Below are positions 45,741 through 56,567 of a stretch of 64,000 nt of DNA, piece by piece (position 1 is the stretch's first letter; the number at the start of each line of letters is the position of its first letter). The position numbers and the translations under genes are program-made. Source of the stretch: Chlorokybus atmophyticus (lineage: Eukaryota > Streptophyta > Chlorokybophyceae > Chlorokybales > Chlorokybaceae); contig RHPI01002438.1 of assembly GCA_009103225.1 (NCBI GenBank), positions 746,516 through 810,515 on the forward strand. Reading direction: 5' to 3'. A model generated the notes under the pieces. It worked only from the letters and a program-made list of their open reading frames with translations, made no database searches and was not told where the DNA came from.

Positions 45741-47935
45741 ATGACGACTGTGGCGTGCGCTGCGAGCGTGGCCGGTGGCGTGGTTGGCAAGCGCCAGCAG
45801 GGCGTGGCTACCAGATCCGCCCGGGCGCCCCGGGCGGCCGCCGGCAGGACCCGGGTGGTGCCTGTGCAATGCCAACAGCAGGAGCAGGAGTCTTCTGCAT
45901 CAGTGGCTGGACGGGGCTTGCTTTTGTCTGCTCTTGCTGCCGGCCTGACGCTGGCTTCCACTCCCATGGCTGGGGTAAGCCGGGTCCCCACTTGCGCCCG
46001 AGCTTGTTTCTTCTTGCTTTTGATGTGCATCGTGGCTTTCTTTTGCCGGGAGTTGCCGTTCGAGTTGGCCGGCTGAAGCATGCGCTGAACTGCAGGCATC
46101 TACTGCTTACGATCGCTGCCAAACGGACGCGTGCCGTGAGGTGAGAACGACAGTAGCTGCAACAAGCACATCGTGGCCGCACAGCTTAGCACAGCAGCTC
46201 CCTGCCTCAGCATGCTCTATTTTTGTATGCATGCTTGCAACTATCGCGCGTCTTGTGGCTGCTCATTTCACACATGTCCTCTGCTGAGGTGTACAGCTGG
46301 TGGGCAAGATGGAGGCGGCTCGTAATGCCAACCCACCCCCAGTAGCTCCCGCTGTTGCTCCTTCTCCAGCTCCAGCTCCAGTTGTCAGCTCAGGACCAGC
46401 CAGCTCGGTACAGCCCGCTGTAAGATGGGGACTGGGGTGCGGTAGTTTCAGTTTGACCTGGCCAGCTGTTGTGTTGTTGCTATGGTGTACACAGCACGTC
46501 GTGGTTATGACTGCATCTAAGTAATGCCTGAGCAATGCTTGTTAACATCAGTGCAGTTTTTTTCGCCCTTTTAGCACAGTATGAGCATCATCATACTGCA
46601 AGCTTTGCAAACAGCGTTGTGATGGCTATCTGTTATGCGGTTGTGCTGGTATTTGCAGTCGGGCTGTGCTTGTGTAGACTTGAATGGTAGCTAACACTCG
46701 GAGATTGTTGTCTGCGCAGAGAGCTGATGATGCAGCTGCGGAGCGAGCACGTGCCAGGGCCGCAGCAGAGCGTGAGCGTGCAGACCGTGAGGCCGAGCGT
46801 GCGCGCGATGCTTCCCGCCGTGCGGCAAGCAACAATGCATCAGGTGTGTTGCAGAAACTATGCCCAGGTGTTAAATGTGGCTTGTGAGCACCTACAAGTC
46901 ATGCTTTAGGTGGCGCCCTGGCCTGGATCTTTGGCACTACCGTTGGTCTGGCTGCTTTGACTGCCACTGCAACCACGGTGTCCACCGGGTCCTTCTCAGA
47001 CCTGACCAGCGGCAACTTTAACGGCTGGTACCGCAAGGCGCTTGACCAGTTGAGGACCAGCAACTCGTCCGTTGTTGTGGGCAGTGTTGGCGCTATTGTT
47101 GCTACAGATGCTGTTGTGCACATTGCTCCAATCCTCAACCTCCTCATACCCAAAGTGTTGGAGTTGGCTGGCGCAACCATCATTGGTTACTATGGCACCA
47201 AGTACCTTGTGAAGAAGGAAGGCTCCCCCAAGGACGACATCAACGATATCTACAAGGTCCTGCCGTCATCGCTGCCCCCTGTTGGCCAAGCTGTGGATGC
47301 TGTCACAACCACTGCTAAGACTACGTTGAACTTCTTCAAGGTATGTGACACTAACATTGTCATTCTGTAAGAAAATAACGACCTCAACCATTGTGTGATT
47401 GTCAGCATAGCCTTGCATTTGCTGAGCACTGTCATTGGCTGCTGCATTGCAGTCTATCAACCCAGAGTCTCTCACGGACGATGCTGGCAAGTACTTCAAG
47501 TCACTGGACAACCAGGCAGCAGTTATTGCTCTTGCCGCGGGTATCTTCGTTGGAATCCTGCTGTTGGACAACATCGCACACTTCCCCATCCTTGGCATTG
47601 TGCTCCCCAAGGTGAGTGCGTTGCGTATTCATGAATGTGGCAAACTGAGGGCATGAATACTGATCTTGTCCGGTCCGGTGCAGTATCTCGAGTTGGTGGG
47701 CGTGACTGCAACGCTGCTGGCTGCCAACAAGTATGCTTTGGGCGGCGGCTCCGTGCAGTCAGACGCTGATGGCATTGTGAAGGAGCTTACAAAGGTGCAG
47801 GTCCCGGTCCTTTCCAGCCTGGGGTCATCCTCCTCCCTTCCAAGCTCATCAAGCTCACCTTCCCTGAAGGACAAGCCGAAGGTTGGTGCGAGCACAAAGG
47901 CAGCTGTTGAGGCTGAAGTTATGGATGTGGAGTAA
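45741..47935 (+). CDS. Plastid-targeted protein with two CURT1/CAAD-like membrane domains
   Basis: Six exons, 440 aa, phases closing: 45741-45974, 46297-46419, 46720-46843, 46910-47340, 47453-47611, 47684-47935. Residues 1-78 look like a transit peptide (Ala/Val/Arg-rich, few acids), possibly with a thylakoid-type hydrophobic end (LLLSALAAGLTLAST). A Pro/Ala linker and a charged Arg/Glu/Ala helix (about 120-160) follow. There are then two similar hydrophobic modules: about 205-275 (IAPILNLLIPKVLELAG, then YYGTKYLVKK) and about 318-395 (LLLDNIAHFPILGIVLPKYL, then ELVG). Both share the pattern of CURT1/CAAD domains, two helices around a Pro-containing turn and a conserved ELxG. CURT1 proteins bend thylakoid membranes at grana margins. 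By family logic this protein would do similar membrane shaping. Tandem duplication is unusual, since CURT1 proteins usually have one module. The C-terminal tail is Ser-rich. Confidence 0.7.
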
Positions 47936-50538
47936 GATGTAGATGTAGTTTGCATCTGACGCTACTTGTATATCATTTCATGTTTGCCTGATAATCTGAC
48001 ACAGCAGCTCCATGCCCCAGGCCGGTGCTGCAGTTTTGGCTTTTGATAGGGGTTCTTGTGCATACTGAACTGCAGTTGTGCTGAGACTCGTTGGGATGTT
48101 TTGTCCACACTGTAGGTGGTATCTGCACGTGTGTGCTTTTCGCGCACATTGCATTGGATAGATTTGGGTTGTGTACCAAAAATGCAGAGGGCATTACGCA
48201 TATGCAGTCTCACAACCACTCACCAACTCGACATGTGTGGTGTTAAGTATATGCAGCAGATGCAGGCAGTTGATAGTGCTTTCCTCACACATGCGACAAT
48301 TGTGTGGCGGGTGTGAAAGAAGATGCCCCGCCTACCTGTCACTCTACCACCCTGCACCCGGATTGTCATCATGTGTCCAGGGTGCTTTAACATACATAAT
48401 CAAAGTGGACATGCGCACTATCATAGCATGATCAGTATGCATGCACGCATTCGTCAGCACATACGTATATCTCATAAACTGCCCCACACATGCGTGTCAC
48501 ATAGTGCTACACGTTTTACACACATGGCAGCACACTTCAGTCCCAATCATGACCACCCACCCACCCAGAGCTTTACTCATGAGAGGGCTTGGCTAGGGCC
48601 CTAATGCTAGCTAAGTGCAGCCGAGGTTAAGACAGATGATGACAGTGTAAAGCTGTAGCAAGACCGGTTGGTGGTCGGTACCTACAGGCAGAGTGTCTAC
48701 AGGAAATTGAAGACAATATTGCGTGCATGCAATAGTGCAGCACATACGTTTGAACATGATGTACAATGCTTGTTAGCCTTGCACGTCAACAGCATACATA
48801 CTCACCTACTTCACACATGTTCGACCACCGGGCTACCGTCCTTACCAACTCTACTCCTACCCCACCATGTTAGTCATGCCACCATGCATGTGCAGCCCTT
48901 GTTACCTGCACCACAGCTGTGTCAGCGCCCTTCATGTGCCCACTGCGCGACAATTGGACGACGAGACCACGAGTGGACTTGATGACGAGGATGACCACGA
49001 CGACAGTGCTCTCGCCGCTGCCCCCCCCCATGGAGGGGTGGTGAAGGTCACCAACAAGGGGCAGGGCGACAAGGATGGCCTTAACAGCATCCTCGAGGAG
49101 GCGATATGCGTCCCAGGAGCGCACAGCCTTGTTGAGGCTCTTGACATCCTTTGCAAGAGTGCGAGCCTTTTCGGTGAGGGCNCCGCAGTTGTTGTTGTAT
49201 CTGCCACACAACCGTGAGATTACATGAGTATAGCTGCACACAACCATGCAAACACAACAGTAGGCATAAGGCCATTGTTGCGAGATGGGTATTAAAAGTT
49301 CTCTTGCAATGGGATGTATAATGTTTAGTTTATGCAATGTAGCAATTGCGCATGCAATTATTGAGCACATGGTGCGGATAATGCACATCTCATTTTTTTC
49401 AATATCGCTTGCTCCAAGCCGTTGCGCATGGCTGGTATCATGCATAATCGCTGTCCGAATAGTCGATGTATAAAGACAGAAAACCTTAATTGTCATGTTG
49501 TTTGTCTTCAATGGTTTGCCTACCTCATACAAGTCGTAATTAAGCTATTATGATACTGTCATGTTGTCACATGATGTGCAAAAGCTTTTTGTCTATTAAT
49601 TCATACAATAAGCATGCAATACGTATGATGCAATTGATTATACGTAATATAATCTAAACAAGGGAAGTCCGACTTTGTTATCTTTAATTGTATGTGATAC
49701 CAAATGATTGGTATTACATACGCATAAGGTTTGATCGATGAGGATTACGGGTCAGAAGCTTGCATCAGCCATGTTCAATATCTGTTACGTTACGCAAATA
49801 GGGGTTTCCACTAGGTCACATCAGCAAAAGGTGCTGATGGTTGAGGATTGCATACGAATTATGCTACAATTGTAACAATATCGGATGCAATTATTTGGTG
49901 TGGAGCTTTGCGGTATGTATCAATGCATGCACATGCAAAGATCGTCGCAAGATTGCAAGTGACTCACAAGCATATGTAATCATTTCACGTGGTGCTCGAG
50001 AAATAAATTGGACTTCATTGCATATGTTAAGTTGGTGTTGGTTCGTTTATATAGACGCTAATGCTAAGTCAATCACGCACGGATATTTATCTTTGATGAT
50101 ATTCAAGTATACGCATCGATAACCACAAGATATGATTTATTTAAATTCATCTTAAAAGCAATCTTTCCTTACGATTCCTGCATTAAGCGATCAAACGTGC
50201 CCGGAAACAGATCATACAAATAACTTTTTCTACTAAAATAGCGCCCCCATAGGCATAAAGTGGCGGAGTTCAATTAACGTGTTGTGCCTTAAGTGTTTGG
50301 TTGTGTTTTTTTAGCTTGGCATAGTGTGCTGCATGATGTTTTCCTATACTCCAAACATGATTTCATTGTAACATCTATATCGTTTATGCCGTCTGAATTT
50401 GTCGTATTTTGCTATTTTGCCCGGCAGATGTCGGTAGTTGATGATATAAGACAATCACGGGGGTCAGTCTGACATCAATTATGCTTTAAGCGGCGCTAGA
50501 CTTGTTCAATCTCCACCGTCAGCTTGCTGACAGCAGGT
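47936..50538. other. Intergenic region with a one-N assembly join
   Basis: No supported gene. It includes the 3' side of the CURT1-like gene, a C9 run and a copy of dynein exon sequence at 49029-49181 ending at an N (49182). To the right (49183-50480) the DNA becomes markedly more AT-rich with no coding signal. The sides of the N may not be true neighbours. Confidence 0.6.
49029..49181 (-). repeat. 153-bp exact copy of dynein exon 4, abutting an N
   Basis: Bases 49029-49181 are identical to 39605-39757 as read by eye, including the reading frame (KDVKSLNKAVRSWDAYRLLE). The match ends at the N at 49182 and begins after a C9 run at 49020-49029. The exactness and the N point to an assembly artefact, not to a second gene. 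Confidence 0.9.
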
Positions 50539-52276
50539 ATGAACAGACCGTCGCAACCTGCGTCAACTGTCGGTGCGAGAGGCCAAGTGTCAGCGGATAA
50601 TCTCACAGCCAATCCCGGCAGTGGCGCCCTCATAAAAAGAGCAAAAAGAGTTCCTTGCGCTTTTTGGGCAATGATAGCACCTTCATGTAACTGCAACGCG
50701 ACTCTTGCCCGATACGGTGCTTATACCAAGGGCAGTCTGCTCCTTGGTTGTGCTTTAGTGGATGCTGTCGCCGCCCTCAGCAGTGCCATAGTACCCCCTC
50801 CCATGTTGACGCTGGATGTGGACGCTCCATCGCCATGGTCATCGCCCATAGCGTCCCCTTCCATGTTGACTGTGGACGTGGACACCCCATCGCCATGGTC
50901 ATCCCCGCCCATGCTGCTGCGCCGCTCAACGCTGTCTAGCTCACCGCTGGGTTACAGGTATGTACGGACGGATGCTGTCTCTCTTCAGCGCATGTATGCT
51001 ATATTGAGCCCAAAGGACGATCAGCACAAGCAAAGCCATCTCATGCTGCTGCACAACCAGATCTTCGTCGTTTCCACGCTCGCAACCAGTCGTCACACCT
51101 CCACCCCTTGCACGCTCGCCCACAGCACGCCGCCCGCTAGTTGGTTCCTTTGAGGAGAGTGTTTTGTCAGGACGCTTGGCTGCTGCAGCATCCGCTAAGA
51201 ATGTGAGTTGAGCAGCTGACAAATACACAACACTATGCATGGATTTGGTTCACCAGCCCTGTTTTTGGCCAGCTAAGCCCTAGCTGCCTGTTAGGCTGTC
51301 GATATGTCAGCATTATGGCTGGCATATACTCATGTATGCTTTGATGTTGTGACCAGCGCATAGATGGCTTCGTTGCGCTGTTGGCTGTGGTTGGCGGCGA
51401 CATGGCAGTCCCAAGCCGGCGCCTTCCCTTCTCAGCTGTCAGTACCGACGGACACTTCCCTGCACCCTATTTTGCAAATGTTACTTTAGGTGGAGAGTCT
51501 CGCTTTCGCGTGCCTTCAACAGGGCAACTTCAGCTGGTAATACTTGCTGCACGACATGAAATTGACTGGCACTGTGTGCAGCTCTTGTACATCAGCAGCT
51601 CAGACTGGCTTCAGAGACTGTCAAGTCTCATGTCAAGGCGCAATGTTTCTACTGCTAGCCAAGTCCGTTCCTCACCCGTGCTGTTGGTTTCAATGCTACA
51701 GGTGTTAAACAATCCAGAGAAAACACCCATCCACACATTCCGCTGCAAGTATGACTTGTCGGACATGCCACGCGGGACCAAGACTTTCCTACGACACAAG
51801 ACGTTTGCCATATCCCCTACAGGTGCCACTCGTGCATCCATGCATTACTAAAAACAGTATGTTACATTGTGTCATGACATGCAAATGTGTGTACTTCAGG
51901 AACCCGCACGCTTCGCTACGCCCTGCACCTGCGCTTTGTTTGTCCTCCTAGCAAGTTGTCCAGAAGACGCAGCGGGAAGATCGCGCGCCGTGCGTCTGTG
52001 AGTGGAAACAGCAGCTGCAACATCCCCATCAACGTCATCGACATTGACAGCAGCACATCACTGAGCACGAGCCTCGATTGCAGTGACATCACGTATGACA
52101 GCGATGAGAGCGAAGTGCGGAGTAGTGGCAGCAGTGCTGAGAGCTCACCCAGAAAGGTGTACATTTATGGAGACCTGAGAGTCATGTTCCCGCAGCATCG
52201 CCCAGATCCCTGCTCTGAAGAGCTTGTAATTGAAGTTGAGGCCCCTAACGAACCCAAGTACTTTGAGTTCTCCTAG
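50539..52276 (+). CDS. Atos/FAM214-like protein (DUF4210)
   Basis: Five exons, 412 aa, phases closing: 50539-50957, 51061-51202, 51357-51536, 51702-51822, 51900-52276. The family core is clear: [18 protein letters not shown], then [51 protein letters not shown], and a C-terminal block [12 protein letters not shown] with [11 protein letters not shown] and [12 protein letters not shown]. In animals Atos proteins are nuclear transcriptional regulators. The algal role is unknown. The N-terminal 139 residues are not recognised, except for a duplicated DVD-x-PSPWSSP module. A 50-residue Ser/Asp-rich insert precedes the last block. A TGTAA motif lies 78 nt after the stop (52354-52358). The start at 50539 is the first in-frame ATG, so an upstream exon is possible. 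Confidence 0.82.
50803..50911. repeat. Coding tandem duplication in the Atos-like gene
   Basis: Two copies of a unit of about 57 bp encode [17 protein letters not shown]. The units differ by a few substitutions. They extend an acidic, Pro/Trp-containing segment upstream of the conserved core. Confidence 0.8.
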
Positions 52277-53608
52277 CGTGCACATAGCAGCTTAGGGTTT
52301 GTTAGGGTGACAGTGTACAGGCAGTTTGCATTGTGTACAGTTAATGTGATTTGTGTAAATATTTGTTGGATAGCCTCAATGGCTTGTGCTTCTCATACTG
52401 TTGAGCGGCTCTTCACGTGTATCATTCCTGAGTGTACTGGACAGGTACAGGGAATGGCATATATTGATTAGTGGCAATACCGTCTCTGAAGGCAAATGTG
52501 CTCTCTTGCGCTGCATTGCATAGATCTCATGTGGTGCGCTAAGCAGGAAGTCATGACTCGTCACAGGCTCCCCATGCTGTTATACTACAAATGCACATGG
52601 GTACTGTACAGATCCAGACATAGATGCACCCATGGAGGAGCCTGAATGTTTTGTACGCATTGCAGCACAACCAAATTGAATTGGACAGGGTTGGTTGTTG
52701 CCATTGCTTGTGACAATATTTGTGTGTTCACAGAGTAGATGGGGAAGAGGAGAGGAGGCGGCGAGGGTGTAGGGGAGGGAGGGAGGGGGATGGAGTCCAC
52801 GTCCTCAGGCTGCTATAGTTGTCGCTACTACTGCTGATTGGCTGACCATGGCGCATGCATAGGTACTGAATGCATGTGTGACTGACATGGCTAACGGGTG
52901 TTAGTATCAGTCTAGGTAGCGAAGTTGGTAGGTGACAGTAGCCCGGTGGTCAACATGTTGTACAACAAAGGTGTGAGCTGCATGTCGCGAATTTTGCTGC
53001 GGACTGCATGTGTGCATGAGCAGTTGTCGCGCATTTTATGTACATCAGCTTGCCATGCGGTAAAGAGTGCACGCTTGCTGTGCACCACTGTAAACTGCAT
53101 TATGTTCTGCTTGTCCCTGAGCAAAGACAATTACTGCAGTACGCATGTTGGTCAGCCAATGCATGGTACGAGGCAATGGTAACACCTTTAGAAAATACAT
53201 AGCATGTACAAGTGGTTGGCAAATTCAGCGCCTGTTTTTCTGAAGTTCTGTGTCTTGGTTGTCCACATGCTTGTGCTTGGTGCACTCCTTTCTCTCCCTC
53301 AATTGCATTTTGTGGTTTGCTTTGCTAAGCATGAACATACTGTGTACAAAAGATGGTATGCTCGTAGCCCGGCAATGAGAGCTGCTGTCGAGGTGCTTTT
53401 GACTGCTTCTCGTGTATACCCTAAATCCGCATGCAGCACAGCACTTGCCTTGCCCACAGAAGCTATGCTACCCTGCGAGCAGTGAATGTCGTTCTTCAAC
53501 AACCCAGCAACTAACCTGCGCAATGCTAGGATTGCCCTGTGTCACTTGTTCATCATTCCGCTTACTGCCAACAGCAATGTGCACTGTTGATGACTCAATG
53601 ACTGAAGC
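52277..53608. other. Convergent intergenic region
   Basis: Between the stops of the Atos-like gene (+) and release factor 1 (-). It contains a purine-rich stretch at 52738-52797 and no open frame with recognisable content. It probably includes both 3' untranslated regions. Confidence 0.55.
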
Positions 53609-56442
53609 CTATACTGTTGCTGTTGCTGCCTCGCCCGCAAGCTGCTCCAGTAGCTCCTGCTGATCCATGGTGATGCAACCCTGCACACAGCACGGGATGC
53701 GTCAACCCCATTCCTAATGACGATACAACAGGTATTTGGGAGCCAATCCATGGAAAGCTGCACCAGCGCAATGCAGAACCTGTCGCAATGATTGTGGCAA
53801 TGTCACAAACCTGGATGGCTGCCTCAATTTCACCGACAAGGAACTTGTTGAGGTCGTAGTTGTGCTTGGTGCGATGATCGGACACGCGATTATCCTGCAA
53901 GCACAGAAATCAACATCTTACATTCCAGCAAGGTGGTCTGTCAAACACCTTCAGCACCAGCACACTAAGAGGACTTTACCTTGTAGTTATATGTCCTGAT
54001 TTTCTCTGACCTACTTCCCGTGCCCACCTGTCAATAGATGTGGATATTAGCAAGCAATTGCTAGATGAGAAGCTATTCCAGTGGTGCCAAGGGTACGGGC
54101 TGACCTGTGACCTTCGCAATGAGGTCACTTGATCATACTGCTCTCTTTGCTTAATCTCAAACCTGTAAGCGGGCAAGAGAGCGAGTTGGTTACCGATCGT
54201 GTAATATCTCGATGAATGTTGTTAACTCATGACCTACAATTTGGCTCGCAGAATCTGCATGGCGCGCTGCTTGTTCTTCAGCTGGGAGCGCTCCTCTGTG
54301 CAGAAGACCCTGATGCCTGTGGGCTTATGGACCAAATCCACAGCCGTCTCCACCTTGTTGACATTTTGACCTGCAAGGAAAAGACCACGGCCACACATCA
54401 ACATTAGGTTGGATTCCTGTTGTGTCGGACACCTAGGTCACACTCAACGCAAAGGCTTACCACCCGCTCCTCCTGATCGCGTAGTGCTCATTTCAATGTC
54501 ACTTGGGTCGATGACAACTTGCACTTCATCAACCTGCGGGAAGGGATGCGGGTATGAGGCTACGCACGCTTTGATGTTCTGCATTCAAGGAGAATAGCAG
54601 CGGTCCATTACCTCAGGCATGACTGCGATTGTTGCTGTTGATGTGTGCACTCGGCCTTGGCTTTCTGTCGCGGGAACTCGTTGCACTCGATGCACGCCAG
54701 CCTCATACTTGAGCTTGCTGTACACGCTGTCACCGACAACCTCAAGTACAACCTCCTTGTAACCGCCTGACTCTGCCTGCAAGAAGACAACATCTATCTT
54801 GCACCAATGGGCACGGCTCACTAACCACCTCTTACAGACAATACACACTTACCGTGGATGAGGAGACCATCTTGGCCTTCCATCCTTGCGTGTCTGCATA
54901 CCTCATGTACATGCGCGCCTGCACGCGTTGCAGCCAATCACATTGTGCTTGAGGAGTGAATCCCAGCAAAGTGCAACCCACAAAACTTGTTAACCAGCTG
55001 CGCAAAAGCAATGCATACCAAATCGCCAGCCCAGATACCAGCCTCATCGCCTCCAGTACCAGCTCGTACTGTGCGCCAACATTGCCCCATCAGCTGAATG
55101 AACCGCTACACGAGAAGAGGCATTGACATATGCTGAAGACCACGACTCACTTTCCAGCATGATGTTCTTGTCATCAAGCGGATCCTTCGGCAGCAGCATT
55201 ACCTGCGCACCATTCATATTGCATGTCAACGCCTTATTGTGATGAACAGCACCAGCGGTCATAACAATGTTACACATGATGGAAAGCAATCAAGTGCCAA
55301 AGTGAACTACTTCTACATCACTCCTTCTTACCCTCATCTCCTTCTCGAGCTCCGCAATGCGTGCATTGAGAGTGTCCATCTCCTCCGCGACCATAGCCGC
55401 CATCTCGGGGTCACTAGATGCCTCACGCACCAACTCTACGGCAACAGATTCGCGGCATGGTGGTCAACCACCAACTCCGAAAGGATGCACTGCAGATTTG
55501 CAAACTGTGCAGCGAGACAGACCTTTTGTCTCCTTGAGCTGTTGTGTGCTGTCCCGGTAAGCAGCATAGCAGTCCACCACCTGCAGGCGTCCCCATATTG
55601 ATGTCGAAAGCAACACTAACACTCGCTCAACCCTTGTGCATGGCACAGATGGTGTATCGATTGACCAGCCTGTCCAAGCAGATTGACGCGCACCTGTTGC
55701 AGGTCCGACAAAGACTTTGCCAGCTTCTGGTACTCTGTTGGGTCTCCAGCAACATCTGGATCCGCTAGCCTCACCTGCACGACGACATAATCTCAACTGA
55801 CCGCTACTTTATAACCACTACCAGGCATCTGTACGACATGAAGCACACAGCACAGCTGCCAGTGTCAACGCACTCAACATCCCACAATGCTGCAAGAGTC
55901 TCGCGCAATGCTTACCGACAGCTCTTTGTATGTGCGGTCAGCAGACTCAAGCTTGTCAATGACGTAACTTTCCTGTGGAAGCCAAATACGACGATCAACT
56001 CTGAGTCAAAGTACAACGTACTGTACGTGGACCGTGAATCAATCGCCGTTTGAGCATTTGGTTTTGAGCTCGCCTGCTTCTTGCAGCGAACGACTCCAGC
56101 AAATGCCAATGCAACCAGTGCACAGGCAGGCGAGCTCAACGTTTGTGCAACATCACGCAATTGCACACGCAAGCTTGACCGCGACTGTTCTCTGTGACCC
56201 ACTGCTGTCCTGCTTACCACCGCCATGCAAGTGCAGCCCCGTCTCCTCCATGCCTGTGGCCTAATTCTCAGCCTCAACGATGCAAAACCAGAACCCTGCT
56301 TGCTGCTTGGCCCCAAACCCAATCGCCGCCTTGCTGATACACCTGACGACGAGGACGAAGTGGAGGACGACGACAGCGCCGACCACTCCAAGCCCGCCGC
56401 AGCTGTCGCAGGCACGCCCACCCTCAGCGCTACGCCCTGCAT
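53609..56442 (-). CDS. prfA: Organellar (probably plastid) peptide chain release factor 1
   Basis: Fifteen exons on the minus strand, 441 aa, every phase closing: 56218-56442, 55916-55972, 55694-55774, 55523-55580, 55332-55435, 55151-55202, 55019-55068, 54853-54918, 54612-54776, 54461-54533, 54238-54370, 54105-54162, 53980-54027, 53811-53894, 53609-53680. Exon 1 is a Ser/Arg/Leu-rich transit-like peptide ending RRRGCTCMA. The mature part is a full class I release factor: [28 protein letters not shown] with the PxT stop-codon motif PAT at about 266-268, which marks RF1 and not RF2, and RSGGAGGQNVNK with GGQ at about 310-312. The second GGQ glycine codon is split by an intron. It releases the finished protein at UAA/UAG in an organelle. 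An upstream in-frame ATG at 56505 is an alternative start. Confidence 0.92.
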
Positions 56443-56567
56443 TCCTAGACGACGGATGACAGCTTCACCTGGAACACCGCCACAGCCCCCGCCTCCGTCA
56501 ACCACACCGCCGCCGACAACAACAGCTCAGTCTGCCATGAGTGCAGCTTGTAGCTGCCAAGGCTGTG
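56443..56567. promoter_or_regulatory. 125-bp bidirectional promoter region
   Basis: Only 125 bp lie between the start codons of release factor 1 (-) and the methyltransferase (+). No TATA box is evident and the DNA is C-rich (CACCGCC, CCCCCGCC). If both starts are right, the two transcripts must overlap or share a compact promoter. Confidence 0.55.

Noticed and set aside
49029-49181. Second dynein heavy-chain gene fragment
   Set aside because: Exact identity to 39605-39757 and termination at an N indicate an assembly artefact.
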